From Clostridiales bacterium (GTDB lineage: Bacteria; Bacillota; Clostridia; Oscillospirales; CAG-272): 64,000 bases of DNA. Position numbers and translations under genes: made by a program. This document shows positions 46,850 to 56,382 of this stretch, piece by piece; the stretch's first letter is position 1; each line of letters starts with the position of its first letter. Under the pieces are notes generated by a model. That model had not been told where the DNA came from. It searched no databases and saw only the letters and a list, made by a program, of their open reading frames with translations. The stretch is taken from the NCBI GenBank assembly GCA_012840355.1, contig DULN01000009.1, forward strand, positions 384,414-448,413, read 5' to 3'.

Positions 46850-46873
46850 CCCATAGCCGACGCAGGCTATGGG
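46850..46873 (+). repeat. hairpin in the dnaN leader
   Basis: CCCATAGCC pairs perfectly with GGCTATGGG around a 6-nt loop. It ends 14 bases before the dnaN start, close to the ribosome binding site, and has no T-run. Confidence 0.65.
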
Positions 46874-46887
46874 TATAGGCAGGCAAA

Positions 46888-48030
46888 ATGAAAGTAGTTT
46901 TCGACCACGACGAACTCGATGCGGCAGTAACACCGCTAACCGGAGTTACATCCAAAAACAATACGATCGCAGCCATTGAAGGCATCCAAATAAAAGCCGA
47001 CGGGACCGGGCTTTGTGTCCTCTCCGGCTACGATATGGAAAAAGGCATGCGGGTAACGCTGAACGCCGAAGTCGAGGAGCCCGGCAGCTATGTAATAAAT
47101 GCGGTAAAGCTCAGCCAAATAATCAAAACCATGCCTTCGGGCAAAATAACTATCGAAGTAGGTCAAAGGAACGTAACCAAAATATACAGCGGCAAATCGG
47201 AGTTCCAGCTCCTCGCGCTGGACGGCGACGACTTCCCGAACCTCCCGGAACTCGACGGCGAACAAGGGTTTGGCATAAAGCGTGTCGATTTTGCGCAAAT
47301 GATAAAGAAGTCGGACTTCGCAGTTCCCGATAATGACCCACGCGCCGAGCTAAACGGCCTTCACGTCGAGATTGAAGGCAAAACTATCCGCATGGTATCA
47401 AGCGACCGCAACCGCATTGCGCTTGTCGAGCGCGTCTGCGAGATTGAAAATTACGGCTCGGAGGATATAAACGCCTCGTTTACAATTCCGGCGAAGACGC
47501 TGCCGGAGCTAACAAGGCTACTCGGCAGCTCGGACAGCCTCGTTTCAATAAAGCTCGGCCGCAAGCATATAATATTTACTCTGGACAACATTGTCTTCTT
47601 CACAAGGGTGCTCGATAAGGAATTTATTGAGTACACTCGCTTTATACCTGCAAGCTTTGCGATAAACCTGCGCATCGACGGGCCGAGGCTGCTACAGAGT
47701 CTTGAGCGCGCGTTGCTTATAACCGAAAACATACAAAAAGGCGAGACAAAATCGCCCATCAGGTGCAACTTCACCGGCGACAAATTGGTACTTACCACAT
47801 CGTCCTCGACCGGCAGGTTCTATGACGAGATTGACATTGAAAAAGAGGGCGAGGATATAGAGATAGGCTTTAACTGCCGCTACCTAATCGAAGCTATCCG
47901 CGCATGCGACCCCGGCGAGCTGCTCCTGTCGCTCAACTCGCCGCTTATGAGCATGGTGGTAAGGCCGGTGAAGGAAGAAGAGGGCAGAAAGTACCTGTAT
48001 CTCATACTCCCCACAAGGCTTAAATCGTAA
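46888..48030 (+). CDS. dnaN: DNA polymerase III beta clamp
   Basis: A 380-residue sliding clamp: three repeated clamp domains, ending MVVRPVKEEEGRKYLYLILPTRL. It holds polymerase and repair factors on DNA. recF follows 4 bp later without the yaaA/rlbA gene that often separates them. Confidence 0.96.
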   Translation: MKVVFDHDELDAAVTPLTGVTSKNNTIAAIEGIQIKADGTGLCVLSGYDMEKGMRVTLNAEVEEPGSYVINAVKLSQIIKTMPSGKITIEVGQRNVTKIYSGKSEFQLLALDGDDFPNLPELDGEQGFGIKRVDFAQMIKKSDFAVPDNDPRAELNGLHVEIEGKTIRMVSSDRNRIALVERVCEIENYGSEDINASFTIPAKTLPELTRLLGSSDSLVSIKLGRKHIIFTLDNIVFFTRVLDKEFIEYTRFIPASFAINLRIDGPRLLQSLERALLITENIQKGETKSPIRCNFTGDKLVLTTSSSTGRFYDEIDIEKEGEDIEIGFNCRYLIEAIRACDPGELLLSLNSPLMSMVVRPVKEEEGRKYLYLILPTRLKS

Positions 48031-48034
48031 AAAA

Positions 48035-49117
48035 ATGCAAATAGACAGCGTCGAGTACAGGGATTTTCGCAATATAAAAAGCGCAAAGCTTTCGCTTGCC
48101 GAAGGGACGAACATAATAATAGGCCCAAACGGCGCGGGTAAAACCTCAGCGCTTGAAGGGATGTATTATTTCGCGCAGGGCCGCTCGTTCCGCACAAGGC
48201 GCGACTCCGAGCTTGTCCGCTTCGGCAACAATGCGGCTGCGCTGGAAATGAATTTTTCGGACAAAAGACGCAAAAACCAAGCGTCGTTTAAAATAGACCT
48301 AGAACAAAAAAAGCGCTACTGCAAACTTAATGGCACGGACGTGACCAAGCTCTCGGAGTTTATAGGCGCGTTCCGTGCAGTGCTGTTTTGCCCGCAGGAT
48401 TTGATGCTCGTTTCTGATGGCCCTGCGGTGCGCCGCAGGTTTGTCGATGCAGCGCTATCGCAGCTTTACCCGGCGTATGTATCGCTGCTCCAGCGGCATA
48501 ACGACATCCTCGCCCAGCGCAACGCGCTCTTGCGAGCGGCATCCCTCAAAGGCGCGGGCGAGCCGGTAAATATAGACACGCTGGGAATCTGGTCGGAGCA
48601 GCTCGCAGAGACCTCCGCAAAAGTATCAGAAAGGCGCAGCCTTTATGTAGAACGGCTTGACAAGGAGGTCAGGGCGCTCGTGGCGGATATGACCTGTGGC
48701 AGAGAAAAGCCGTCGCTCAGGTACGAACGCGCCCGCACGGCGAGCGAGTACCTTGAGCTTCTCACCTCGAACGTCGAGCGCGAGATACGCATCGGGACCA
48801 CCCTATACGGCGCGCAACGCGACGACATTGAGATATTGCTCGACGGCAAAGAGGCACGCTCATTTTCGTCGCAAGGGCAGCAGCGCAGCATAGCGCTTGC
48901 GATGAAACTAGCCGAGGGCATAATATCAAAAGAGGTGACCGGCGAGTACCCGGTGTTTTTGCTCGACGACATATTCAGCGAGCTTGATGAGTCAAGGAAA
49001 ACATACCTTGCCCAGGGCCTTTCCGGCAGGCAAGTAGTGATTACAAGCTGCGAGAAAATCGTGCCGGACGCGGTAAAAGTCTTCTCGGTTTCTGGCGGCG
49101 AAATCCGCGAGGTATGA
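48035..49117 (+). CDS. recF: DNA repair protein RecF
   Basis: A 360-residue SMC-like ATPase with Walker A GPNGAGKTS (31-39), the signature SQGQQRSIALAMKLAEG and Walker B FLLDDIFSELDESR. It helps load RecA at gaps. It probably shares a transcript with dnaN. Confidence 0.96.
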   Translation: MQIDSVEYRDFRNIKSAKLSLAEGTNIIIGPNGAGKTSALEGMYYFAQGRSFRTRRDSELVRFGNNAAALEMNFSDKRRKNQASFKIDLEQKKRYCKLNGTDVTKLSEFIGAFRAVLFCPQDLMLVSDGPAVRRRFVDAALSQLYPAYVSLLQRHNDILAQRNALLRAASLKGAGEPVNIDTLGIWSEQLAETSAKVSERRSLYVERLDKEVRALVADMTCGREKPSLRYERARTASEYLELLTSNVEREIRIGTTLYGAQRDDIEILLDGKEARSFSSQGQQRSIALAMKLAEGIISKEVTGEYPVFLLDDIFSELDESRKTYLAQGLSGRQVVITSCEKIVPDAVKVFSVSGGEIREV

Positions 49118-49206
49118 AAAATTGCGGAAAAGATGCAAATACGGCATTGGGATAGAAGCGCCGCGGCCGGCGGTATAAATTTCTTAATCCTGCGGGGCAT
49201 GATTAT

Positions 49207-49455
49207 ATGTTTTTGCATATAGGCAACAATAAAAATCTGAGGCAGAGGGATGTGGTAGGTATTTTCGATTCCGATACCGCCACCGTCTCTCCGATTACGA
49301 AAGAGTTTTTAAAAAATAAGCAGCGCGAAAACAAGCTGTTTTCGGCAAGCGACGAACTGCCGAAATCGTTTATAGTTATGGCAAACGGGGAGGTGTGGCT
49401 CTCACAGCTTTCGACATCCGCGCTGCTTGGCAGAAGCCGCAAGTTTGAAGGCTAG
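49207..49455 (+). CDS. remB: extracellular matrix regulator RemB (DUF370)
   Basis: An 82-residue member of the DUF370/YaaB family (MFLHIGNNKNLRQRDVVGIF; DELPKSFIVMANGEVWLSQLS), whose gene lies between recF and gyrB in many Bacillota. In B. subtilis RemA and RemB promote matrix gene expression; RemA is a DNA-binding protein. The start is the ATG at 49207. Confidence 0.9.
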   Translation: MFLHIGNNKNLRQRDVVGIFDSDTATVSPITKEFLKNKQRENKLFSASDELPKSFIVMANGEVWLSQLSTSALLGRSRKFEG

Positions 49456-49479
49456 TACACAGGAAGGCATCCATAATCT

Positions 49480-51534
49480 ATGGCTGAAGTAAACAAATAC
49501 TACGACGAAAGTCAAATTCAGGTGCTTGAAGGGCTTGAAGCTGTCCGCAAACGCCCGGGCATGTATATCGGGTCGACGTCTTCAAGCGGTCTGCACCATC
49601 TTGTATACGAGATAGTGGACAACTCTATCGACGAAGCGCTTGCGGGCGTGTGCACGGAGATACACATCACGCTGCACGCGGATGGAAGCGTTTCGGTTCG
49701 CGATAACGGGCGCGGCATACCCACCGGAATACACCAAAAAATGGGCATACCGACGCCAGAGGTGGTATTTACAGTGCTGCATGCCGGCGGCAAGTTCGGC
49801 GGCAGCGGGTACAATATCTCGGGCGGCTTACACGGCGTCGGCGCGTCGGTCGTGAACGCGCTTTCCGAGTGGCTTGAGTATGAGGACTGCTACGAAGGGT
49901 ATTGCTACACCCAGCGGTTCGAGCGCGGTAAAGTCACCAGGCCCTACAAATGCGAGGGCAAGACCGACCGCCGCGGGCTTACCGTGAGGTTTAAGCCCGA
50001 CCCCGAAATTTTCGAAGAGACCGTCTTCGATTACGCCACGCTGCTAAACCGCATGCGCGAGCAGGCGTTTTTGAATGCGGGGTTGAAAATCGTGCTCCGC
50101 GACGAGCGCGGCTTAGGGCTGCCTGAGCATAAGGCTAACGAAAACGGCGAAGAAGACAGTGAAGGCGAAGAGAGGGCACCCGACGAAGAGATTAATCGCG
50201 AGAGCGAGGAGGAGATCCGCAAGGCGCTCGAAAAGTCGGGCGGCAGCGGGATAATCGAAAACGTCCTCTGCTATGAAGGCGGAATAATCAGTTTTGTCGA
50301 GCACCTCAACGCGATAAAGCATTGCGAGGTGCTGCATCCCGACGTAATATACATGAAGGCCACGCGCGACTCGTATATAGCAGAGGTGGCGCTTCAGTAT
50401 AATACCAGCTATAACGAGACGGTTTACACCTTTGCGAACAATATCGCGACAAGGGAAGGCGGCACGCATGAGACCGGTTTTAAAACCGCGCTGACAAAAG
50501 TCGCGAACGAGTACGCGCGCAAGCTCGGGTTGCTCAAAGACGACGAAAAGAAGCTCTCGGGCGAGGATGTGCGCGAAGGCCTTTGCGCGGTGGTAAGCGT
50601 AAAGCTGCGCGACGCCCAGTTTGAAGGCCAGACGAAAGCCAAGCTCGGCAACAGCGAGATGCGCACTTTTGTCGATGCGCTCGTTACCGAGAAGCTCTCG
50701 GAGTATTTCGAGGAGCACCCATCGGTCGCTCGCACTATACTTGAAAAAGCGCTTCAGGCTTGCCGCGCTAGGGAGGCGGCGAGAAAAGCTAGGGAGCTTA
50801 CCCGCAAAGGGCCGCTCGAAGGCGCGTCGCTGCCCGGCAGGCTTTGGGACTGCCAGGAAAAGAACGCCGAGATTACCGAGCTGTTTTTGGTCGAGGGAAA
50901 CTCGGCGGGCGGCTCGGCGAAAGACGGGCGGTTCAGCAGGTTCCAAGCTATCTTGCCGCTGCGCGGTAAAGTGCTGAACGTCGAAAAGAGCAGGCTTGAC
51001 AAAATCTACTCCAACTCACACCTTGTGCCGATAATAAAAGCTATTGGCTGCGGGATTGGCGACGATTTCGACATAACAAAGCTGCGCTATAATAAGATAA
51101 TCATAATGGCTGACGCTGACGTTGACGGCTCGCATATTAGGATACTGCTGCTAACTTTCTTTTACCGCCATATGCGGCCGCTGATAGAGAACGGCCATGT
51201 GTACCTCGCGCAGCCGCCGCTGTATGAGATAATAAAAAACAAAAAGTCCTACTACGCGTTCAGCGACGAGGAGCGCGACAAGCTAATACAGGAGCTTGGC
51301 GGGGACAATCCTAATAGCCTTATAATAAAGCGCTACAAAGGCCTTGGCGAGATGAACCCGAAGCAGCTCAGCGAGACGACGATGGACCCCTCGCGCAGGA
51401 CGCTCTTGCGCGTCACTATTGAGGACGCGATGGCTTGCGACGAGATTTTCTCGATCCTCATGGGCGAAAAAGTCGAGCCGCGCCGCAAATTTATCGAAGA
51501 AAACGCCAAATACGTCAAAGAGCTTGATATTTAG
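49480..51534 (+). CDS. gyrB: DNA gyrase subunit B with acidic insertion
   Basis: A 684-residue type II topoisomerase ATPase subunit, somewhat longer than usual. It has the GHKL motifs [20 protein letters not shown] and [15 protein letters not shown], then the TOPRIM domain with EGNSAGGSA and DADVDGSHI. Residues about 211-258 are an extra, strongly acidic segment (many Glu and Asp, with a short basic end) inserted in the transducer domain. gyrA is not in the window. Confidence 0.96.
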   Translation: MAEVNKYYDESQIQVLEGLEAVRKRPGMYIGSTSSSGLHHLVYEIVDNSIDEALAGVCTEIHITLHADGSVSVRDNGRGIPTGIHQKMGIPTPEVVFTVLHAGGKFGGSGYNISGGLHGVGASVVNALSEWLEYEDCYEGYCYTQRFERGKVTRPYKCEGKTDRRGLTVRFKPDPEIFEETVFDYATLLNRMREQAFLNAGLKIVLRDERGLGLPEHKANENGEEDSEGEERAPDEEINRESEEEIRKALEKSGGSGIIENVLCYEGGIISFVEHLNAIKHCEVLHPDVIYMKATRDSYIAEVALQYNTSYNETVYTFANNIATREGGTHETGFKTALTKVANEYARKLGLLKDDEKKLSGEDVREGLCAVVSVKLRDAQFEGQTKAKLGNSEMRTFVDALVTEKLSEYFEEHPSVARTILEKALQACRAREAARKARELTRKGPLEGASLPGRLWDCQEKNAEITELFLVEGNSAGGSAKDGRFSRFQAILPLRGKVLNVEKSRLDKIYSNSHLVPIIKAIGCGIGDDFDITKLRYNKIIIMADADVDGSHIRILLLTFFYRHMRPLIENGHVYLAQPPLYEIIKNKKSYYAFSDEERDKLIQELGGDNPNSLIIKRYKGLGEMNPKQLSETTMDPSRRTLLRVTIEDAMACDEIFSILMGEKVEPRRKFIEENAKYVKELDI

Positions 51535-51539
51535 TTGCC

Positions 51540-51965
51540 TTGCTTACGATAACAGTCATTGCCGCAGGCAAAACGTCCGAGCGCTGGCAGGACGAAGCCT
51601 GCGACGAGTATATAAAACGGCTCGGTGCTTTCTGCAAGTTTAGGCTTATCCAGATAAAAGAAGGCGAGTCGGCAATCCCAAAGCTGCCCGCGAAGGCTTA
51701 TAAAATCGCGCTTTGCGTGGAAGGAGTCGAACTTGATTCCCCGGGTCTGGCAAGCCTAATCGGTCGCACGGCAAGCCGGGGTATATCCGAGATAGCGTTT
51801 GTGATAGGCGGTTCGGACGGGCTGACCGAAGAGGAAAAAGCGGCATGCGACTTGCGCCTGTCGTTTTCTAGGCTGACGTTCCCGCACGGGATGATAAGGG
51901 TCTTCCTGCTAGAGCAGATATACCGCGCTTTTACGATAATAAAAGGGCTAAAGTACCATAAATGA
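51540..51965 (+). CDS. rlmH: 23S rRNA pseudouridine1915 N3-methyltransferase RlmH
   Basis: A 141-residue SPOUT methyltransferase with the SAM-binding knot FVIGGSDGL and LTFPHGMIRVFLLEQIYRAF, ending in YHK as in the family. The start is TTG at 51540, six bases after the gyrB stop; the N-terminus (LTITVIAAGKTSERW) fits the family exactly. Confidence 0.94.
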   Translation: MLTITVIAAGKTSERWQDEACDEYIKRLGAFCKFRLIQIKEGESAIPKLPAKAYKIALCVEGVELDSPGLASLIGRTASRGISEIAFVIGGSDGLTEEEKAACDLRLSFSRLTFPHGMIRVFLLEQIYRAFTIIKGLKYHK

Positions 51966-53689
51966 GAAAGGTCATAAAAATACTTGCGACAAGAGTATTT
52001 GCGACTTTGGTCTTGGGGTTTTTGGCGGTCGCGGCGATACTATACCAAGCCGAAAAATACGATATAGTATTTATACCGCGCGAGCCGAAAACCACCCAAA
52101 CGGTTGAGGAAGACGCCACAAGGCAGGGCGGCGCCTTGACGGCGGTGACGCATACTGCGGACGCGGGTGAAGGCACCACTGCAGCCCAGAGCGAAACCAC
52201 TGCGAGCGGGGTGGCAGAATGGGTGGACGAGTATAGGGCGTTTCTCGCGGGGCTGAAAAGTTACGACACGCTTGTCTCGCAGGGGTATAAAGATTCAGGC
52301 GCTATGTTCGACTCGTCGGCGCATCTTTTGGCAATCCTGCCGCACAGCTTTGAGTACCCGAAATTCTTCAGCTATCGCACCGAAATCGAAGAATACACGG
52401 AGCGCGTAGCGACTTCGCGCGGATATGAGACGCAGCTTAAAACGCGCGAGGTGAGCCGGCCATCTTTAAAGCTATATATGGGGCTTAGGATTATAGACAA
52501 CAACGACGGCACATACGGCATATATGACAAATACGGCAATAGGATCGCTGGAAGGGCGTACCCGTTTAAAGAGGCCTATGCCCGTGACGAAAATGGGGCC
52601 CCGATAGCTCTGTTCGGCAACAAGTACTATGCAATATACTCAGACGGCACGTTTTTGGAAACGACGGTAGATTTTGACCTTTTGCCCGGCGTTTTGTTCG
52701 ACGCGCCGGAATATTACGCAAAAACAAGCATAAAGCTTTACCCCTTTTCACAAGAGCGCGTAGTCTATGTAATGGTTGAAACCGACGAGCGCAGGAATAA
52801 AACCGAGACCGTGCTGGCATACCTTTCGGTAGAAGAGTATGAGGCGGAGATAGCCGCGAAAGAGGCGATGGCTGCAACGCCGCCTCCGGAGACGATAATT
52901 GACCCGCTTACCGGCAAAGAGGTGCCTGCCGAGACGGAGATAGCACAGGTTGAGGTTCAGACCCAGGCCCAAAGCCGGTATCAGCCGGTCTATGAGTACA
53001 GAAGGGAAAAGCTTTGGGGCTATAAAGATGAAAACGGCAAAATAATCATTCCGGCGCAGTATAAAGCCGCGTATACATTTTCGGACAACGGATTGGCTGC
53101 GGTTGTGGGCTACAATGGCGCGCTAAAATTTATTGACACGTCCGGGCGCACGGTGATAGACCCCTACGGCAATATCCTTTACCTTGCGGAGTTTGACAAC
53201 AGAAGGTCATATGACGGGTATTATCCGGCCGACACAAGACTGCCCGAAAACCTTGGGATGTATTATTTCGACCATGGGCTTGTCAGGGTGCGCCGGCAGA
53301 TAAAGGACTACTACTTCAAGCAGCGCGTCGCAATTGACCGGGATTACCTTATCGACGCGGCTGGCAAGTATTTCGATATACCTGAAAACTACAACCTTGT
53401 CGCATATTCCGACGGCGTCTTGACGCTTGAGAAGGATGGGTATTACGGGTTTTACAGCCATAAGGGCTACTGGATAGCCCAGCCGATTTACACGGTGTGC
53501 AAGCCTTTCATCCAGGGGCTCGGCGTCATTGGACATAAAAACGGAAAATGTGGCATGATAGATACTGATGGCAACGTCGTCATACCGATGGTGTTCGACT
53601 ATATATCCCAGCCTTCGAGCGGTGTTATTGCCGCATACTCGAAACTTGACGGTTGGACAGAGTTTATCATAATGGCGAAAGCGGAATAA
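51962..53689 (+). CDS. membrane-anchored WG-repeat protein
   Basis: A 575-residue protein with one N-terminal transmembrane helix (about 10-28), a Thr-rich linker (38-80), and an extracellular domain with WG-type beta repeats, clearest at LWGYKDENGKIIIPAQY, ALKFIDTSGRTVIDPYG, YYGFYSHKGYWIAQPIY and KCGMIDTDGNVVIPMVFDYI. Function unknown; such repeats usually form beta-propeller-like binding surfaces. Its start overlaps the rlmH stop as ATGA. Confidence 0.85.
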   Translation: MRKVIKILATRVFATLVLGFLAVAAILYQAEKYDIVFIPREPKTTQTVEEDATRQGGALTAVTHTADAGEGTTAAQSETTASGVAEWVDEYRAFLAGLKSYDTLVSQGYKDSGAMFDSSAHLLAILPHSFEYPKFFSYRTEIEEYTERVATSRGYETQLKTREVSRPSLKLYMGLRIIDNNDGTYGIYDKYGNRIAGRAYPFKEAYARDENGAPIALFGNKYYAIYSDGTFLETTVDFDLLPGVLFDAPEYYAKTSIKLYPFSQERVVYVMVETDERRNKTETVLAYLSVEEYEAEIAAKEAMAATPPPETIIDPLTGKEVPAETEIAQVEVQTQAQSRYQPVYEYRREKLWGYKDENGKIIIPAQYKAAYTFSDNGLAAVVGYNGALKFIDTSGRTVIDPYGNILYLAEFDNRRSYDGYYPADTRLPENLGMYYFDHGLVRVRRQIKDYYFKQRVAIDRDYLIDAAGKYFDIPENYNLVAYSDGVLTLEKDGYYGFYSHKGYWIAQPIYTVCKPFIQGLGVIGHKNGKCGMIDTDGNVVIPMVFDYISQPSSGVIAAYSKLDGWTEFIIMAKAE

Positions 53690-53712
53690 GCGTTTGCTTT
53701 AAGGTGGAAAAG

Positions 53713-54132
53713 ATGGCACAATACAGACAGGATAAAATCAACGACAGGCTCACGCAGGAGATGGCAGAAATACTGCGCGAGATAAAAGACCCTAGGATAA
53801 ACGGAGTCTTTATCTCTGTGACCGGGGTCGAGTGTACGCCGGACTTCAAATATGCGAAGGTTTATTATTCGATACTCGGTGACCACGACCCTAAAGAGGT
53901 TGCCGCAGGGCTGAAAAGCGCTAGCGGCTTTATCCGCCATGAGCTTGCGCAGAGAGTAAACTTGCGCATCACGCCGGAGCTCAGATTCGTTTATGACGAG
54001 TCGCTCGAGCGCGGCGACCGAATCAGCAGGCTTTTTAAAGCGATAGAAGAAAAAGAAAAGCCGTCTGACGACACCGACGACAGCGAAGAAATTGAAGACT
54101 TCGATGAAAGCGATGAGGACGGCGGGCTTTAA
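53713..54132 (+). CDS. rbfA: ribosome-binding factor A
   Basis: A 139-residue KH-fold 30S maturation factor (YRQDKINDRLTQEMAEILRE; FIRHELAQRVNLRITPELRF). The start at 53713 follows AAGGTGG. The C-terminal 25 residues are very acidic. Confidence 0.95.
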   Translation: MAQYRQDKINDRLTQEMAEILREIKDPRINGVFISVTGVECTPDFKYAKVYYSILGDHDPKEVAAGLKSASGFIRHELAQRVNLRITPELRFVYDESLERGDRISRLFKAIEEKEKPSDDTDDSEEIEDFDESDEDGGL

Positions 54133-54207
54133 TCAAATAACGGATAAAATATAGATCCGGTGCGGCAGGGGGACTTGCCGACCGGCGCGAAAGGCAACTA
54201 GCTCGAC

Positions 54208-55188
54208 ATGGAAAACAACATCACGCTTCAGGAAATTGCAGAGAAGATCAAAGAGGCAAGTTCAATACTAATTTTCATGCATCGCCGGCCGGACGGCGAT
54301 ACCGTCGGCAGCGCGTACGGGATTAAATACGCGTTCCCGGAAAAGCAAATCTATTGCCTCTGCGCTGACGATATACCGACAAGGTTGCAGTTTATAAGCA
54401 AAGCCCCATATGAAAGCTGCCCGGAGGATTTTGAGCCTGAGCTTATAATGGCTGTAGACACCGCCTCGCCCGGTCTGCTCGGCCGCTTTGCGGATGAGTA
54501 TATAGACATAAAAATAGACCACCACGAAACCTCGGAGAATTATGCCGAGTATAACTACACCGACCCGACCGCGGCAGCGACGGGCGAGATAGTTTACAGT
54601 ATCCTCAAAATCTGCGGTGTGATGACCCCCGAGGCAGCAAACGCAATTTATTCTGCGATAAGCTCGGATACCGGCGGGTTTAGGTACAGCAATACGACAG
54701 CGAATACGCTTCGCATTGCTGCCGACCTCTGCGAGGCCGGTGCAGATATGGCAGAGTGCTGCCATATGCTGTTTGAAAGCCGCACACAAGCCGAAGTGCG
54801 CGCGCTTTCGGCTGTATACGCGAACATACGCTATTTTGAAAACGGCGGGGTCGCGGTGGTCAATCTCACAAATGAGATCAAAAAGCGTTATAATATTACT
54901 GACGACGACGTCGGCGAGATAAGCTCGATACCGCGCGAGATAGAAGGCGTCGAGCTAGCCGTGACGATAAGGCAGCTTTCAAACTCGCCGGATAGGTATA
55001 AAATTTCGATGCGCAGTGGCCGGTATGTCGACGTGGATAAAATTTGCGCGCTGTTCGGGGGCGGCGGCCACAGCAGGGCGGCTGGCGCGGAGATTAGCGC
55101 GCAAAATCCGCAGCAGGCTGAGCGTACCGTACTTAAATACGCTATCGATGCCTACCGGAACAGCATAAAGCAAAAAGAGGATTCATAG
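54208..55188 (+). CDS. nrnA: DHH/DHHA1 phosphoesterase, NrnA-type
   Basis: A 326-residue bifunctional oligoribonuclease and PAP phosphatase. DHH domain motifs: HRRPDGDTVGS, AVDTASPG, DHHETS and SSDTGGFRYS; DHHA1 motif GGGGHSRAAG. It degrades short RNA and c-di-AMP or c-di-GMP breakdown products, and in some species PAP. The neighbour rbfA is the usual one. Confidence 0.92.
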   Translation: MENNITLQEIAEKIKEASSILIFMHRRPDGDTVGSAYGIKYAFPEKQIYCLCADDIPTRLQFISKAPYESCPEDFEPELIMAVDTASPGLLGRFADEYIDIKIDHHETSENYAEYNYTDPTAAATGEIVYSILKICGVMTPEAANAIYSAISSDTGGFRYSNTTANTLRIAADLCEAGADMAECCHMLFESRTQAEVRALSAVYANIRYFENGGVAVVNLTNEIKKRYNITDDDVGEISSIPREIEGVELAVTIRQLSNSPDRYKISMRSGRYVDVDKICALFGGGGHSRAAGAEISAQNPQQAERTVLKYAIDAYRNSIKQKEDS

Positions 55189-55295
55189 TCGGACAGGGTG
55201 AATTCAATTTTCGTAACGCAGTCACTAATGACATCCACACGCATAGAATGTTATCAGAGCGGCGAAAGCGCGCTTACTTTGAGAGGAGGATGTTA

Positions 55296-55388
55296 ATGAA
55301 CTGCCTTTGCAACCTGTTCGACGATTGCAACATCTGGATCCTCATCCTGGTGCTTGCAATTATCTTCTGCACCTGCTGCAACAACTGA
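55296..55388 (+). CDS. 30-residue Cys-rich membrane peptide
   Basis: A small gene reading MNCLCNLFDDCNIWILILVL and then AIIFCTCCNN. It has six Cys (3, 5, 11, 25, 27, 28) flanking a single hydrophobic helix (about 13-24). A strong GAGGAGGA is five bases before the ATG. Similar short Cys/Trp-rich peptides are common but unannotated in Clostridia; the function is unknown. A terminator follows about 100 bp later. Confidence 0.65.
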   Translation: MNCLCNLFDDCNIWILILVLAIIFCTCCNN

Positions 55389-55486
55389 ATCCTATCCAAA
55401 AAGAAAAATTAACTCGCTTCACTGCGTGGCGCGCTTGACCCGTAACAAAATAAGCAGCGCGCTTGCTTGATTGCGATATAAACCGT

Positions 55487-55514
55487 GCGCGGGCAATCGC
55501 CCGCGCCGTTTTTT
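55487..55514 (+). terminator. Rho-independent terminator after the Cys-rich peptide gene
   Basis: GCGCGGGC, loop AATC, GCCCGCGC, then a T-run. Confidence 0.88.
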
Positions 55515-55526
55515 ATTTTAAAATTG

Positions 55527-55555
55527 TTTACAGCCGGATAAAAATGTTGTATAAT
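55527..55555 (+). promoter_or_regulatory. sigma-A promoter of the sugar operon
   Basis: TTTACA (55527-55532), 17-bp spacer, TATAAT (55550-55555), 38 bp before the lyxose isomerase start. Confidence 0.8.
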
Positions 55556-55593
55556 GTAGCCGCTATGATACCGATAAGACTGGAGCATGGGAT

Positions 55594-56277
55594 ATGAAAC
55601 GTTCATTTATAAATGCGGAGATTGCAAAGTTTATCGAGCTTTGCGATAAATACTGCTTCAGGCTGCCGCCGTTTGCGTTCTTTACGCCGGACGAGTGGAA
55701 GACCAAAGGGCCGGAATACGACGAGATCCGCGACAACGCGCTCGGATGGGACATCACCGATTTTGGATCCGGCGATTTTATGAAGATTGGCCTTACGCTT
55801 TTCACGCTGCGCAACGGCAACCTCAAAAACCCGGAGTACCAAAAGCCTTACGCCGAGAAAATCATGCGCGTATACGAGGGTCAGGTCACGCCTTACCACT
55901 TCCATTGGAACAAGATGGAGGACATAATAAACCGTGGTGGCGGCAACCTGGTCATACAGCTGTATAGCGCGACCGAGGACGACAAGTTTAGCAATGAAGA
56001 CGTTGAAGTTCAGGTCGACGGGCGCCGCTACAAAATCCCGGCGGGCGGAAAAGTAATACTCACGCCAGGCGAAAGCATAACATTGCTTCCGAGGCAATAC
56101 CATCAATTCTGGGCCGAGCCCGGCTCGGGTGTATGCCTTGTCGGCGAAGTGTCGAAGGTTAACGACGACAACACCGACAACCGCTTCTATGAGCCGACCG
56201 GAAGGTTCCCGGAAGTCGAAGAAGATGAGCCTGCAAGATTTGTGCTCTGCAACGAGTATAATAAGTTCATCCAGTAA
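55594..56277 (+). CDS. D-lyxose ketol-isomerase family protein
   Basis: A 227-residue cupin with metal ligands in YHFHWNKMEDII (His102, His104, Glu109) and His170 in RQYHQFWAE, matching the D-lyxose isomerase (YdaE) family that interconverts D-lyxose and D-xylulose and also D-mannose and D-fructose. It is first in an apparent operon with a Gfo/Idh/MocA oxidoreductase, a hydroxypyruvate isomerase-like protein and a solute-binding lipoprotein. Confidence 0.9.
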   Translation: MKRSFINAEIAKFIELCDKYCFRLPPFAFFTPDEWKTKGPEYDEIRDNALGWDITDFGSGDFMKIGLTLFTLRNGNLKNPEYQKPYAEKIMRVYEGQVTPYHFHWNKMEDIINRGGGNLVIQLYSATEDDKFSNEDVEVQVDGRRYKIPAGGKVILTPGESITLLPRQYHQFWAEPGSGVCLVGEVSKVNDDNTDNRFYEPTGRFPEVEEDEPARFVLCNEYNKFIQ

Positions 56278-56382
56278 GGATGAAATATAGCAGGCCCAAA
56301 AAACACCACCGCGCACCCTAAACGTTATATGCCCCTGTGTTTGTATAATATCCTATTTTTAAATACAAAAGGAGAATATTAT

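Larger units (their letters stand above)
46517..46887. other. probable oriC (371-bp dnaA-dnaN gap)
   Basis: The only gene-free stretch over 300 bases. It holds DnaA-box-like sequences TTTTCCACA (46518-46526), TTATTCACA on the minus strand (46555-46563) and TTTTCCACA (46698-46706). Next to the last are CTA triplets (46711-46731) and an AT-rich run (46738-46768). A 9-bp direct repeat CAACATGGC occurs at 46607-46615 and 46629-46637. Further right are a hairpin, a LexA-type box and the dnaN leader. Location, boxes and gene order agree with oriC of Bacillota. Confidence 0.85.
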
